Shown here: positions 51,875 through 61,024 of the stretch, one piece after another
How positions within the stretch are numbered: position 1 is the stretch's first letter
How the letters are laid out: each line of letters begins with the position of its first letter
Source: Erythrobacter sp.
GTDB lineage: Bacteria; Pseudomonadota; Alphaproteobacteria; Sphingomonadales; Sphingomonadaceae
Assembly: GCA_030148605.1 (NCBI GenBank)
Contig: JASBTD010000038.1
Span: 1-64,000 of the forward strand
DNA length: 64,000 nucleotides
Direction: 5' to 3'
Notes under the pieces: generated by a model
What the model was told of the DNA's origin: nothing
The model's database searches: none
Seen by the model: only the letters and a program-made list of their open reading frames with translations
Position numbers and translations under genes: made by a program

Positions 51875-53748
51875 CAGTTCACCGCCAGCACCGTTGCCGC
51901 CGCGATGCCGAGCTGGAACAGCACGGTGCTGATCTGGGCGATCTTGGCGAGAATGTCGGTCTCGCGGGTCTTGACCGGCACGAACACCACGTCGCCCGGC
52001 AGGGCCGGGGCGGACAGGGCGCCGCGATCCTTGGTCAGCACCGCGCCATTGGCGCGCACCACGAAGATGTCGCCCTTGTCGGCGGCGTCGATGGTGCCGC
52101 CCGACAGGTCGATATATTCGCGGATGCGGCGCGGCTTGGCGCCGATCATGAACGAGCCGGGGCGATAGACCGCGCCGAACACGCCGATGCTCGACGGGCG
52201 GGGGGGAATGTAGATGCGGTCGTTGTTTTCCAGCACCAGGTTGCCCGGCGGCATGGTGTCGCTCGGGCTGATGTCGAGCACCAGGCGGCCATCGGGCTCG
52301 GTGTCGCGCAGGTTGGCAAGGAAGCTGCGCGCGGCGGTCATCTGGCGTTGCTGCTGGTCGGGCGAGACGCTGTTGTCGATGGTGACGGGCGAGGCGGCGA
52401 GGGTCAGTTCGACTTGGTCGATTGCGTAGTTGAAGCTTTCGCGCTGCTGGACGCGCACCGAGTTGCGCACCAGCTGGGTGCCATAGGGGAACGCCCGCGA
52501 GGTCAGGCCGCCGGCCTGTGCGATCACTTCGGAAAGCGGGGTCTGCGGGGGGACGTAGTAATTGCCGGGCCGTGCCACTTCGCCCTCGATCCGCACGATG
52601 ATCGATTGCCCCGCGACCGGCTGGCGCAGGCTGCCCAGTTCGAGGATCTGGACGATGTCGCCTTCCACCGCTGGAACGCGCGGGGCCTCGCCCATGGCGA
52701 TCTCGCGCGGGCCGGGCTCACCCTCGGGCACGGCGCGGTAGAGTAGCAGACGCGCCGGATCGCCGAGGCTGCTCACCCCGCCGGCCAGCGCCACCATGTC
52801 GGCGAGCGTCTCGCCCGCGCGCAGTTCGAAGATCGCCTCGTTGTTGGCGCTGCCGAAAACCGCCACCTGCCGCCCCACCGGGGGGATAAGCAGGACGTCC
52901 TCGTTCTCGAGCACGAAATCGTTGAGCCGGTTGCCGCCGAGCAGCAGTTCGTAAAGGTCGAAGGTGCCGAATTCGCGCCCGTCGCGGATCAGCTTGACCG
53001 AGCGCATCGAGCCCCCCGCGCTGGGCCCGCCGGCCTGCAGCACGGCATTGGCGAGGCTCGAGAGGCTCGAGACGGTGTAGGCCCCGGGATTGTTCGCGAA
53101 ACCTGTGACATAGACGCGGATGCCGCGCAGTTCCTCCACCCGCACGCCGACGCGGAAATTGCGGTACTGCGTGCCGATCGCCCGCATCATGAAGTCCTTG
53201 AGATCGCCGGTGCGTACCCCGGCGAGCTTGATCATGCCGACGCTGGGCAGGTAGATCTCGCCATTGGTGTCGATCGTCCGCTCGACGCTGCCTTCGACCG
53301 AGCCCGACAGCGAGATGTCGATCATGTCGCCCACGTTGAGGCGGTAGTCGGGCGGGACGGTGGCCGTGGCGGGCACCGCGAAATCGCGGTTCTCGGGCAG
53401 GATCAGATCGGCCCCGAAGACCGGCAGGCTGCGCCCGAGGACGCGCTGGACATATTTCTCGAACTCGCTCGGCTCGGCCTTTTCGAGCATGCGCCGGCTG
53501 CGATCGAGCAGGCTGTCCTCGCCAGCTTCCTCCTTGCCGGACTGGACGATGATCGAGGGATTGGCCCCGGCATCCTCGATCTCGGTCGGGCCGATGCCGG
53601 TGGAGCGTTCCGCCGGCGGGCTGTTGGATTGCCCTTCCGGGCTTTCTTCGCGCACCTGCGCGGCGGCAGGGCCGCCCGCCAGCGCCAGACCGAGCGCGCC
53701 TGCGAGCGCCAGGCTTGTGGTGAATTTCACGAAATCAGACAGGTTCAT
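51874..53748 (-). CDS. outer-membrane polysaccharide export protein (OPX/Wza type, SLBB domains)
   Basis: Starting at ATG 53748 gives a Sec signal peptide (TTSLALAGALGLALAGGPAAAQ), an acidic linker, the Poly_export domain (YRLNVGDMIDISLSGSVEGSVERTIDTNGEIYLPSVGMIKLAG, ~150-230) and several SLBB repeats (RGIRVYVTGFANNPGAYTVSS; VFGSANNEAIFELRAGETLADMVALAGG; VRIEGEVARPGNYYVPPQTPLSEVIAQAGG; IGVFGAVYRPGSFMI). There is no lipobox Cys. A hydrophobic helix ends the protein. 624 residues. The same frame stays open upstream into the HAD gene, giving the 897-residue ORF of the track. The internal signal peptide argues that the export protein is made separately. Confidence 0.88.
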   Translation of the reverse strand: MNLSDFVKFTTSLALAGALGLALAGGPAAAQVREESPEGQSNSPPAERSTGIGPTEIEDAGANPSIIVQSGKEEAGEDSLLDRSRRMLEKAEPSEFEKYVQRVLGRSLPVFGADLILPENRDFAVPATATVPPDYRLNVGDMIDISLSGSVEGSVERTIDTNGEIYLPSVGMIKLAGVRTGDLKDFMMRAIGTQYRNFRVGVRVEELRGIRVYVTGFANNPGAYTVSSLSSLANAVLQAGGPSAGGSMRSVKLIRDGREFGTFDLYELLLGGNRLNDFVLENEDVLLIPPVGRQVAVFGSANNEAIFELRAGETLADMVALAGGVSSLGDPARLLLYRAVPEGEPGPREIAMGEAPRVPAVEGDIVQILELGSLRQPVAGQSIIVRIEGEVARPGNYYVPPQTPLSEVIAQAGGLTSRAFPYGTQLVRNSVRVQQRESFNYAIDQVELTLAASPVTIDNSVSPDQQQRQMTAARSFLANLRDTEPDGRLVLDISPSDTMPPGNLVLENNDRIYIPPRPSSIGVFGAVYRPGSFMIGAKPRRIREYIDLSGGTIDAADKGDIFVVRANGAVLTKDRGALSAPALPGDVVFVPVKTRETDILAKIAQISTVLFQLGIAAATVLAVN

Positions 53749-54567
53749 TTCAAAATCCGCAGTTGTGGCTTTGCCGGGCCCACTAGCCCGACCGAAGTTG
53801 CAAGCCTGATAGCAGCCATCGCCGTCAAAACCAGCACCCCGTACGCCTATCGTCCCGCCGCCGCGATCCGCCGCGGCGGCTGGGCGAGGGGTGGGGGCGG
53901 CCGCCAGCCGCGCGTGGAGCGCCCGGGCGAGCGCCGAGCAATCGGCGAAGCGGTGCGCGGCCGGCACGCCGGCATCCGCATTGCCATAGCCATATTCGAC
54001 GAACAGGCACTCCATCCCGAGGCTGCGGGCGAGCGCGATGTCGACCTCGCTGTCGCCGACCATCACGCAGGTCTCGGCGGCAAGGCCGATCTGCCGCACC
54101 GCTTCGGCCAGCATGTCGGGCTCGGGCTTGGGCGGCAGGCGCTCCGAACTGCCGACGATGGCGGCGAAGTGATGAGCAATGCCCAGTTCGCCCAGCACCT
54201 TTTCGCACAGGTGCTGCGGCTTGTTCGAGCAGATCGCCAGCCGCAGCCCGGCCGCGCCGAGCCCGGCGAGCATCTCGGCCACCCCGGGATAGATGCTTTC
54301 CGCCGGGGTGCGGGTCGCCGCGTAGCGCTGGCGGAAGGTGGCAAGATCCGCATCGAGATCGTCGCAATCCGCGCCCAGCAACCCGCGCACCAGCGCCGCC
54401 CCGCCGAAGCTGGCGAAGGGCAGCGCCTCGGCATAGGCCATCCGCCGCGGCGAGCCGCGCTCGGCGAGCATCGCGTTGGTGATCGACAGCGACATCGGCA
54501 CACTGTCCACCAGCGTGCCGTCGAGGTCGAAGATCACTCCGGCCAGGGGTGCGCCAAGCCCGCTCAT
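53749..54567 (-). CDS. HAD-family phosphatase, reading frame open into the export gene
   Basis: HAD hydrolase of the Gph/PGMB type: motif I GVIFDLDGTLVDSVPMSL, motif II ICSNKP, motif III Lys in LPPKPEPDM, motif IV VMVGDSEVDIALARSLG. The domain ends near residue 218 (ARALHARLAAAP). No stop follows: about 55 codons of non-domain sequence continue in frame into the OPX gene. It could dephosphorylate a sugar phosphate in the deoxysugar or NeuB-like pathway. Start overlaps the TPP-enzyme stop (ATGA). The true C-terminus is unclear. Confidence 0.75.
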
Positions 54568-56417
54568 TCCTGCAGCGGGATCAGCATGTTCTCGAGCAGT
54601 TCCTCGTGCGGGAGGAACGGCGAGAGATCTTCGAGTGGCGCGGTCACCATCGTCCCGTCGGGCAAGCGCTTGGAGGACAGCTTGGGGGCGAAGTTTTGCT
54701 CCTTGTCGACCATCACCTCGCAGATTGCCGGGCCAGGCGCGGAGAGCGTCTCGGCGATGGCGGCGGCGATGTCAGAATGGTCGCTGGTGCGGCGATAGGC
54801 AAAGCCGAAGGCGGCCGCGACCTTGCCGAAATCGGGGAAGGTCACGCCCGAATCCGGCCCGCAGCCGACCGAGAAGCCGTTGAAATGGGCCTGCTGCGAC
54901 TGGCGGATCGAGTGGTAGCCGGAATTGTTGTAGAGGAAGATCTTGGCCGGGATGTTCTGCCCGACGATGGTCTGCAATTCCTGCAGGTTCTGCATGATCG
55001 AACCATCGCCGGCCATGCAGATGATCCGCTGCGAGCCTTCCGGCATGGCATGCCAGGCGCCGATCGTGGCGGGCAGGTCATAGCCCATCGAGGCCGCGCC
55101 CGAGTTCGAATAGAGCCGCTGCCCGCGCTTCAGCCGCGCGGCCTGCACCGTTACCACCGCGGCGGTGGCATCGGCCATGACGATCACCTCGTTTTCTGCC
55201 AGTTGTTCGAACAGCACCTCGGTGAAGCAATAGGGGTTCACCACGCAGGTGGTCTGCCAGTATTCGGGCAGCACCGGGTAGTAGCGCCGTCGCCGCTCCA
55301 TCGCCCAGGCGAGGTATTCGCCATGCGCGGCCGGGGCCTGGTAGCCGTCTAGCGCCCGTTCGAGCGCGGGCAGGAAATCCCTGAGGTCGGCATGCACCGG
55401 CATGTCGATCGACAGGGTCGGCTTGGCGAGTTCGGCGGCATCGACATCGACCATGATCTTCTTCGCCGCGCGCGCGAAGGCGGCGAAATTGTAGCTGATC
55501 TGGCGGATGTTGAGGCGGCAGCCGAGCACCAGCACGCAGTCGGCGTTCTGCACCGCGAAATTGCCCCCCCGGTCGCCCACCGTGCCGGGGCGGCCTACAT
55601 AGAGCGGGTGGTCGTCCTCGACGACGTCCTGCGCGTTCCAGGCCGGGGCGATCGGGATGCCAAGCTTTTCGACGATCCGGCGGAAAGTTTCATATTCCCC
55701 GCTGATCCGCACCCCCGTGCCGGGTAGCAGCACCGGACGCTCGGCCGCGGCGATCGCCGCGACCACCCCGCGCGCCGCCGCATCGAGCGCTTCGCCGCGC
55801 AGCCAGCCATATTCGGCCGGCAGGGCGAAGGGCCGGCCATAGCCCTCGCGCACCGGGTCGAAGCCGTGCAGCGTGTCGGGATCGATCGGCGCGGCCTGGA
55901 TGTCGATCGGGATGTCGAGCCACACCGGGCCGGGCCGCCCGGTCTCGGCCAGCCACAGCGCCTTTTCCAGGAGGTAGCGGATGTCCGCCGGGTCCATCAC
56001 CGTCACCGCGAACTTGGTGATCGGCGTGACCATGGCGACGATGTCGACCTCCTGGTCGCCGAGTTGGCGCAGCCGGGTGGGCGCGCGGTGCGCCATGGTC
56101 TCGCGCTTGACCTGTCCGGAGACGACCAGCATCGGGATCGAGTCGGTATAGGCGCCGTGCACGCCATTCAGGGCATTGATCCCGCCCGGGCCGGTGGTGA
56201 CATTGACCACCGGCAGCCGGCCCGACAGGCGGGCATAGCTTTCTGCCGCCATGGCGAGCGCCTGTTCGTGATGGCAGCACACATAGCGCAGCCGGTCGAC
56301 CCGGCCCAGCGCATCGTTGAGATGCATCGCGCCGCCGCCGGTTAGCATGAAGACGTGGCGTACTCCGTGATCGGCCAACCGCAGGGCAACGTAATCGGAC
56401 AGGCGCACCTTGGCCAT
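54564..56417 (-). CDS. thiamine-diphosphate-dependent enzyme, acetolactate-synthase-like, sugar locus
   Basis: 617 residues in the usual three domains. N-terminal PYR domain with the catalytic Glu in CCHHEQALAMAAESYARLSG and TTGPGGINALNGV; central domain (~200-340) with GTGVRISG; C-terminal PP domain with SNSGAASMGYDLPATIGAW and the ThDP/Mg motif GDGSIMQNLQEL...NNSGY. Acetolactate synthases act on pyruvate, but within an rfbFGH cluster the better analogy is YerE, which adds a two-carbon unit to a CDP-3,6-dideoxy-4-keto sugar. The FAD site was not assessed. ATG 56417 is preferred to the GTG 56423. Confidence 0.88.
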   Translation of the reverse strand: MAKVRLSDYVALRLADHGVRHVFMLTGGGAMHLNDALGRVDRLRYVCCHHEQALAMAAESYARLSGRLPVVNVTTGPGGINALNGVHGAYTDSIPMLVVSGQVKRETMAHRAPTRLRQLGDQEVDIVAMVTPITKFAVTVMDPADIRYLLEKALWLAETGRPGPVWLDIPIDIQAAPIDPDTLHGFDPVREGYGRPFALPAEYGWLRGEALDAAARGVVAAIAAAERPVLLPGTGVRISGEYETFRRIVEKLGIPIAPAWNAQDVVEDDHPLYVGRPGTVGDRGGNFAVQNADCVLVLGCRLNIRQISYNFAAFARAAKKIMVDVDAAELAKPTLSIDMPVHADLRDFLPALERALDGYQAPAAHGEYLAWAMERRRRYYPVLPEYWQTTCVVNPYCFTEVLFEQLAENEVIVMADATAAVVTVQAARLKRGQRLYSNSGAASMGYDLPATIGAWHAMPEGSQRIICMAGDGSIMQNLQELQTIVGQNIPAKIFLYNNSGYHSIRQSQQAHFNGFSVGCGPDSGVTFPDFGKVAAAFGFAYRRTSDHSDIAAAIAETLSAPGPAICEVMVDKEQNFAPKLSSKRLPDGTMVTAPLEDLSPFLPHEELLENMLIPLQE

Positions 56418-56486
56418 TCTCACCGCATTCCTTCAATAATCGGGCTCGCGCACCCGCCGGGCGCGCGAGCCCTGCAAGCCGCTCGG

Positions 56487-57614
56487 TCAGCCGGCCGCGC
56501 CGGCCTTGACCATTTCCAGTTCGGGCAGATCGCGGGCGAGGCCGCGGGTCGGCACCAGCGCGACCACCTCGGGATCGTTGCTGTAGCTGGCCGAGATGTC
56601 CTCGAGCAGCACCGGGGCATGGGCCGGCAGCGGCGCCTGGAGCGCTTCGCCGGTCTCGAACTCGCGGGTCGAGATCTGGCCCTGCAGCAGCGGGATCGCG
56701 AAATAGACGTCATCGGCGGTCAGCACCTGGCCGGCCGGCAGGTCGCGCTTGGCATAGACGCCGCGCACCAGCGCATCGAGATATTCGCGCTCGCCCTTGG
56801 GCACCTCGCGCCGCACCGTCGCCTGGCCGCCGCACATTTCCTTGGCCTTGTGGAAGGCCTTGAACCACACGTCGGCCTGTTCGGGACGGGTGCAGTAGGG
56901 GCTGACCGGCACGCCTTCGTAGTCGATGTCGATGTGCCGCTCGAAGGTGCGCGCGCCCTTGCCGTAGGCGATCAGGATCGAATCGTGCCAGTCGCGCTGT
57001 TCGTGGGTCGACAGGCCGATGGTGATGCCTGGGTAGCGCGCCTTCAGGTAATCGATCTGGTTGAGCTCGAGATCGCTGTCTTCCGACGGGTAGAGCGACA
57101 CGCAGTGGTTGAGCGCGAAGGGGATGTTGCGCGAGGTAAAGAACTCCACCAGGTTGTCGAGGTGATGCTCGCCCGCGCCGCCCGAGGAGGCGATCACCGG
57201 CTTACCAGTCGAGGCCATCTTGCGCAGCAGGGTCTTGTCGCGGATGTCGGAGCTCGCAATCTTGAGGATGTCGACGCCGAATTCGACGCACTTGTCGACC
57301 GAGACCTCGTCGAAAGGGGTTGCCATCGTGAGCATCCCCTTGGCCCGGGTCGCCTCGACCATCTTGCGCAGCTGCTCCCACGGCATCTGGGTCGCCAGCG
57401 TCTTCTTGATGTAGCGCACATCCGAGCTGTCCCGGTAATCTTTGTGGACGAAATTGTCGACGTCGCGGAACTGCAGCTTGATCGAAGCCTTCACCCCATT
57501 GCGCGCAACGACTTCGGCAAAGTCATCGATTATCTTCATGCCACGCTCGATCTTGCCCCAATGATTATTGGCAAGCTCAAGCACGAAAAGATCATCAAAA
57601 ATCGCATTTGTCAT
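56487..57614 (-). CDS. NeuB-family sugar-acid synthase with SAF domain
   Basis: 375 residues. N-terminal TIM barrel with LELANNHWGKIERGMKIIDDF, ASIKLQFRDVDNF, MATPFDEVSVD, DILKIASSDIRD, IASSGGA and ALNHCVSLYPSEDSDLELN, followed by a C-terminal SAF/antifreeze-like domain (VYAKRDLPAGQVLTADDVYFAIPL). NeuB enzymes join phosphoenolpyruvate to an aldose (e.g. ManNAc) to make nonulosonic acids. The acceptor here is unknown; no CMP-sugar synthetase or N-acetylhexosamine epimerase is visible in the window. 5' end is AT-richer than the rest. Confidence 0.87.
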   Translation of the reverse strand: MTNAIFDDLFVLELANNHWGKIERGMKIIDDFAEVVARNGVKASIKLQFRDVDNFVHKDYRDSSDVRYIKKTLATQMPWEQLRKMVEATRAKGMLTMATPFDEVSVDKCVEFGVDILKIASSDIRDKTLLRKMASTGKPVIASSGGAGEHHLDNLVEFFTSRNIPFALNHCVSLYPSEDSDLELNQIDYLKARYPGITIGLSTHEQRDWHDSILIAYGKGARTFERHIDIDYEGVPVSPYCTRPEQADVWFKAFHKAKEMCGGQATVRREVPKGEREYLDALVRGVYAKRDLPAGQVLTADDVYFAIPLLQGQISTREFETGEALQAPLPAHAPVLLEDISASYSNDPEVVALVPTRGLARDLPELEMVKAGAAG

Positions 57615-57661
57615 AAATTTTCCTTCTATAAAATCCCACTAGTTTCCGTGGATTTAAGAAA

Positions 57662-58561
57662 TCAGTGGCTTGTCTGCCTAAGCCATGCCACGGTGTCTGA
57701 TACGCATTGATCGGCACAGCGAAGCTCGGTCGCTGTCTGGATGGCGAGAGTTTTCGTATCGGGAAAATGGCCGAGATAGGCGCTCGGGCGCTCCACGTTC
57801 ACATCACCCCGTTCGATTGCAATGTCCTCCCCGAGCGCATCACGAACCTTGCGCGCTATATCCTCCATCTCGAGCACTTCTGCACCGCACAAATCGATCG
57901 CGCGGCTCCGTCCGATTAACGCCAGTCCCGCATTTAGCACCAGCCGGCACAGATCGTCCACATGGATAAGGGAACGGAAAACAGGAATTTGCGCGCTAAT
58001 CGAAATCCGCCGCGAGCGCAAAGCCTGCTGAATAAAATTCGAAACCGCGTAGGACTCCAGCTTGTTTACATAGGGGCCGGCGATGTTGAAAATCCGCCCT
58101 GTGAGCACCGGAAACCCAGCTGCCTCGCCCCGGGCCAGAAAGCGCGCCTCCTGCCGTAGCTTGGCTATGCCGTAGGGATGAAGATCAACCCCCTCGGCCG
58201 CCAGCTTGGCCGCGCCCGAAGAGGCGACGAAGACGCTCGCCGGACGGCCTTCGCAGGCGGCCAGCACCGTGTCATCAATGGCAAGGTTGGTATCGAAAAA
58301 GACCCGCTCGCCAAGCTTTTCGGCCTTTTCCTTGGTGAGGTAGGCAAGGTGCACAAGGTGGGCGCCCGCCACATCGTCCGGCCGGATCGCGTCAAGCTCA
58401 CGCACAGGCAAGGTGCCGCCTCCGGGCAGGGCCAGCGCACGCGCGGTCGAGCCGAAGAGCGCCACACGGTCAGCAAGACCTTCGCCCCAACGCGCCGCGG
58501 CATGCGCCAGCAGCGCCTGTCCGATCCAGCCGGTCGGCCCGGTGATGACAAGGCGCTGCAT
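57662..58561 (-). CDS. NAD(P)-dependent epimerase/dehydratase (extended SDR)
   Basis: 299 residues. Rossmann start LVITGPTGWIGQALLAHAA (GxxGxxG), Ser in FVASSGAAKL, YxxxK in HPYGIAKLRQEARFL, and substrate-domain RIFNIAGPYVNKLESYAVSNFIQQAL. Probably reduces or epimerises the keto sugar made by RfbGH and perhaps branched by the ThDP enzyme, a role like YerF or Abe/Prt/Tyv; the exact reaction cannot be read. Between the NeuB-like and rfbH genes on the same strand. Confidence 0.88.
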   Translation of the reverse strand: MQRLVITGPTGWIGQALLAHAAARWGEGLADRVALFGSTARALALPGGGTLPVRELDAIRPDDVAGAHLVHLAYLTKEKAEKLGERVFFDTNLAIDDTVLAACEGRPASVFVASSGAAKLAAEGVDLHPYGIAKLRQEARFLARGEAAGFPVLTGRIFNIAGPYVNKLESYAVSNFIQQALRSRRISISAQIPVFRSLIHVDDLCRLVLNAGLALIGRSRAIDLCGAEVLEMEDIARKVRDALGEDIAIERGDVNVERPSAYLGHFPDTKTLAIQTATELRCADQCVSDTVAWLRQTSH

Positions 58562-58589
58562 CGCTTACATTCCCTGCTTCTGCAGTCTC

Positions 58590-59939
58590 TTACCGGCGAA
58601 CGTACTTCGTGAGAGTGTCGACCATGTAGCCAATCTCGCTTTCGCCGAGGCCCGGATAGACGCCCATCCAGAAGGTGTTTTCGGTAACGATGTCCGAATT
58701 GGTTAGATCCCCCACCACACGGTAATCGCGTCCCTTCATATAGGGCTGACGGGTGATGTTGCCACCGAAAAGCAGGCGGGTTCCGATCTTCATGTCATTA
58801 AGGTGCTTGACGATATCATCACGCGTGCAGGGCGTGCCTTCGCGCACCGTCAGCGGATAGCCGAACCAACTTGGGTTCGAACGCGGCGTCGTCTCGGGCA
58901 GGATCAGCACGTCTTCCAACGGGCGCAGAAGTTCACTCAGCAGCGCGAAGTTGCGGCGGCGTGCGGCGACGAATTCATCGACCCGGTCCATCTGCGCTAA
59001 CCCGACCGCAGCCTGCATGTCGGTGATCTTCAAGTTGTAGCCGCAGTGACTGTATGTGTACTTGTGGTCGTAGCCGAACGGCAGATCTCCCAACCGACGG
59101 CAGAAGCGCTTGCCGCAGGTGTTGTCGACGCCCGGCGCGCACCAGCAGTCGCGGCCCCAGTCGCGCATTGACTCCATCACGCGTTTGAGCCGTGGCTTGT
59201 CGGTGAACACCGCGCCGCCTTCCCCCATGGTGATGTGGTGCGCGGGATAGAAGCTCAGCGTGCCCATGTGACCGAAGGTGCCGACATGCTGATCGTCATA
59301 GGTCGCGCCCAGCGCGTCGCAGCAATCTTCGACCACAAAAAGGTTGTACTTCTCCGCCACGCGCATCACTTCGGCCACGTTAAACGGGTTGCCAAGCGTA
59401 TGCGCAAGCATAATAACCTTGGTCTTTTCGGTGATCGCCTCTTCGATCCTTTCCGCCTTAATGTTGTAAGTCGGGATGTCGACGTCGAGGAACACCGGCA
59501 CTACGCCGTACTGGAGCGCCGGGTTGATGGTGGTGGGGAAGCCGGTCGCGACAGTGATCATCTCGTCACCCGCCTTGACCGCGTCATTGCGCAGATAATG
59601 ACTGGTCAGCGTCGAAAATGCTACGAGGTTTGCCGACGAACCCGAGTTCACCGTCAGCGCGTGTTCGACGCCAATGTATTTCGAGAGCCGCGCTTCGAAT
59701 TCGGTATTGAACCGACCCGTTGTCAGCCAGAAATCAAGCGCGCTTTCCGCCAACAGTTGCATATCCTTGGCGCCATAAACCTTGCCCGAAACCGGCACCG
59801 GGCTTTCGCCGGGCACAAAAGGTCTGGGCACGTGGTGCACTTCGGCATACTGGCCGACTAGGTCGACGATCAGCTTGCGGAACTGGGGCTCGTCAAGAGC
59901 AAGTAGCTGTTCGGGGGTGCTGGGAAGGGGACTGTTCAT
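58590..59939 (-). CDS. rfbH: CDP-4-dehydro-6-deoxyglucose 3-dehydratase (E1)
   Basis: PLP/PMP and [2Fe-2S] enzyme that removes the 3-OH of CDP-4-keto-6-deoxyglucose. DegT/DnrJ fold in which the Schiff-base Lys is replaced by His (SFYPAHHITMGEGGAVF), the hallmark of E1. The iron-sulfur ligands lie in WGRDCWCAPGVDNTCGKRF. 449 residues, typical. Needs a reductase partner (E3/DdhD), not seen in the window. Start overlaps the rfbG stop (TAATG). Confidence 0.95.
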   Translation of the reverse strand: MNSPLPSTPEQLLALDEPQFRKLIVDLVGQYAEVHHVPRPFVPGESPVPVSGKVYGAKDMQLLAESALDFWLTTGRFNTEFEARLSKYIGVEHALTVNSGSSANLVAFSTLTSHYLRNDAVKAGDEMITVATGFPTTINPALQYGVVPVFLDVDIPTYNIKAERIEEAITEKTKVIMLAHTLGNPFNVAEVMRVAEKYNLFVVEDCCDALGATYDDQHVGTFGHMGTLSFYPAHHITMGEGGAVFTDKPRLKRVMESMRDWGRDCWCAPGVDNTCGKRFCRRLGDLPFGYDHKYTYSHCGYNLKITDMQAAVGLAQMDRVDEFVAARRRNFALLSELLRPLEDVLILPETTPRSNPSWFGYPLTVREGTPCTRDDIVKHLNDMKIGTRLLFGGNITRQPYMKGRDYRVVGDLTNSDIVTENTFWMGVYPGLGESEIGYMVDTLTKYVRR

Positions 59940-61024
59940 TATTTATCACTTTCTTGCAGAACGGCATTCATCCTCACTTGATAATTCGCCAAGTGCCGAC
60001 GCGAAACAGCAGCAACATCCTCGCCAGCGACTTGAGCCTTATGCCATTCAATTATTTGATCAATAGTTTTGTCGAGATCAAGCGCTGGCCGCCAATTAAG
60101 TTCCCGTTGCGCCTTCGAACAATCGAGTTTCAAAACCCCGGCCTCGTGCCGCCCTCCGTCGCCGGTCAGCTCGAAACTCCCGCTGCCCCAGCGCTCCAGC
60201 ATCCTCTCAACTATCCACGAAACCGGTCTGGCATCGGCCGGTGAGGGGCCGAAGTTCCAGGCATCAGCAAAGCGTGTATCGCCGAAGGCTAGGCGCTGGG
60301 CGATCAAAAGGTAGCCGCCTAACGCCTCGAAGACGTGCTGCCATGGTCGGATCGCGTGGGGTGATCGGATCGATACTCGCTCGCCGGCGATGATCGCGCG
60401 CATGATATCGGGAACAAGGCGGTCCTTCGCCCAGTCGCCACCGCCGATCACGTTGCCGGCCCGAACAGAGGCAAGCAGTGCCGCGCCAGGCGCGGAAAAG
60501 AACGACTGGCGATAGGAGGCGATCACGATCTCTGCTGCCGCCTTGCTAGCACTATAGGGGTCGTGTCCGCCGAGATGATCTGTCTCGCGATAGGGCCAAG
60601 CCCACTCGTTGTTGCGGTAGCACTTGTCGCTGGTCACCGCGACGATCGCCGCAAGCCCCTCCACCCGACGACAGGCATCCAGTACGTTGGCGGTCCCTTG
60701 TACATTAGCGGCGAAGGTTTCGCGCGGTTCTTCGTAGGACAGGCGCACAAGCGGTTGCGCAGCGAGGTGGAACACCACCTGCGGCGCTGATTCGGCCACC
60801 ACCGAATCAACGATTGCGGGATCGCGGATGTCGCCCTCGACGTGGCGCAAGAAGCTCGTCGCACCGATCTGGTTGTAGAGGCTAACCTCATCGGCGGACA
60901 ACGCAAGGCCGGTGACGTCCGCTCCCATCTCAGAAAGCCACAGGGCCAACCAGGTCCCCTTGAAGCCGGTATGGCCTGTCACCATTACCCGGCGGCCGGA
61001 CCAGAATTTTGGGTCTACCAGCAT
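59939..61024 (-). CDS. rfbG: CDP-glucose 4,6-dehydratase
   Basis: Extended SDR converting CDP-glucose to CDP-4-keto-6-deoxyglucose. Start MLVDPKFWSGRRVMVTGHTGFKGTWLALWLSEMGADVTG, YxxxK in HDPYSASKAAAEIV, ASVRAGNVIGGGDWAKDRLVPD and HAIRPWQHVFEALGGYL fit the RfbG/DdhB family. ATG 61024 gives 361 residues; the track's 61165 start overlaps rfbF too far. It overlaps the rfbF 3' end by ten bases and rfbH downstream. Confidence 0.96.
   Translation of the reverse strand: MLVDPKFWSGRRVMVTGHTGFKGTWLALWLSEMGADVTGLALSADEVSLYNQIGATSFLRHVEGDIRDPAIVDSVVAESAPQVVFHLAAQPLVRLSYEEPRETFAANVQGTANVLDACRRVEGLAAIVAVTSDKCYRNNEWAWPYRETDHLGGHDPYSASKAAAEIVIASYRQSFFSAPGAALLASVRAGNVIGGGDWAKDRLVPDIMRAIIAGERVSIRSPHAIRPWQHVFEALGGYLLIAQRLAFGDTRFADAWNFGPSPADARPVSWIVERMLERWGSGSFELTGDGGRHEAGVLKLDCSKAQRELNWRPALDLDKTIDQIIEWHKAQVAGEDVAAVSRRHLANYQVRMNAVLQESDK

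Noticed and set aside
51874-54567. A true HAD-OPX fusion protein
   Set aside because: An export-type signal peptide lies in the middle of the ORF and the linker has no domain character, so two products are more likely. The open frame is kept as a finding.
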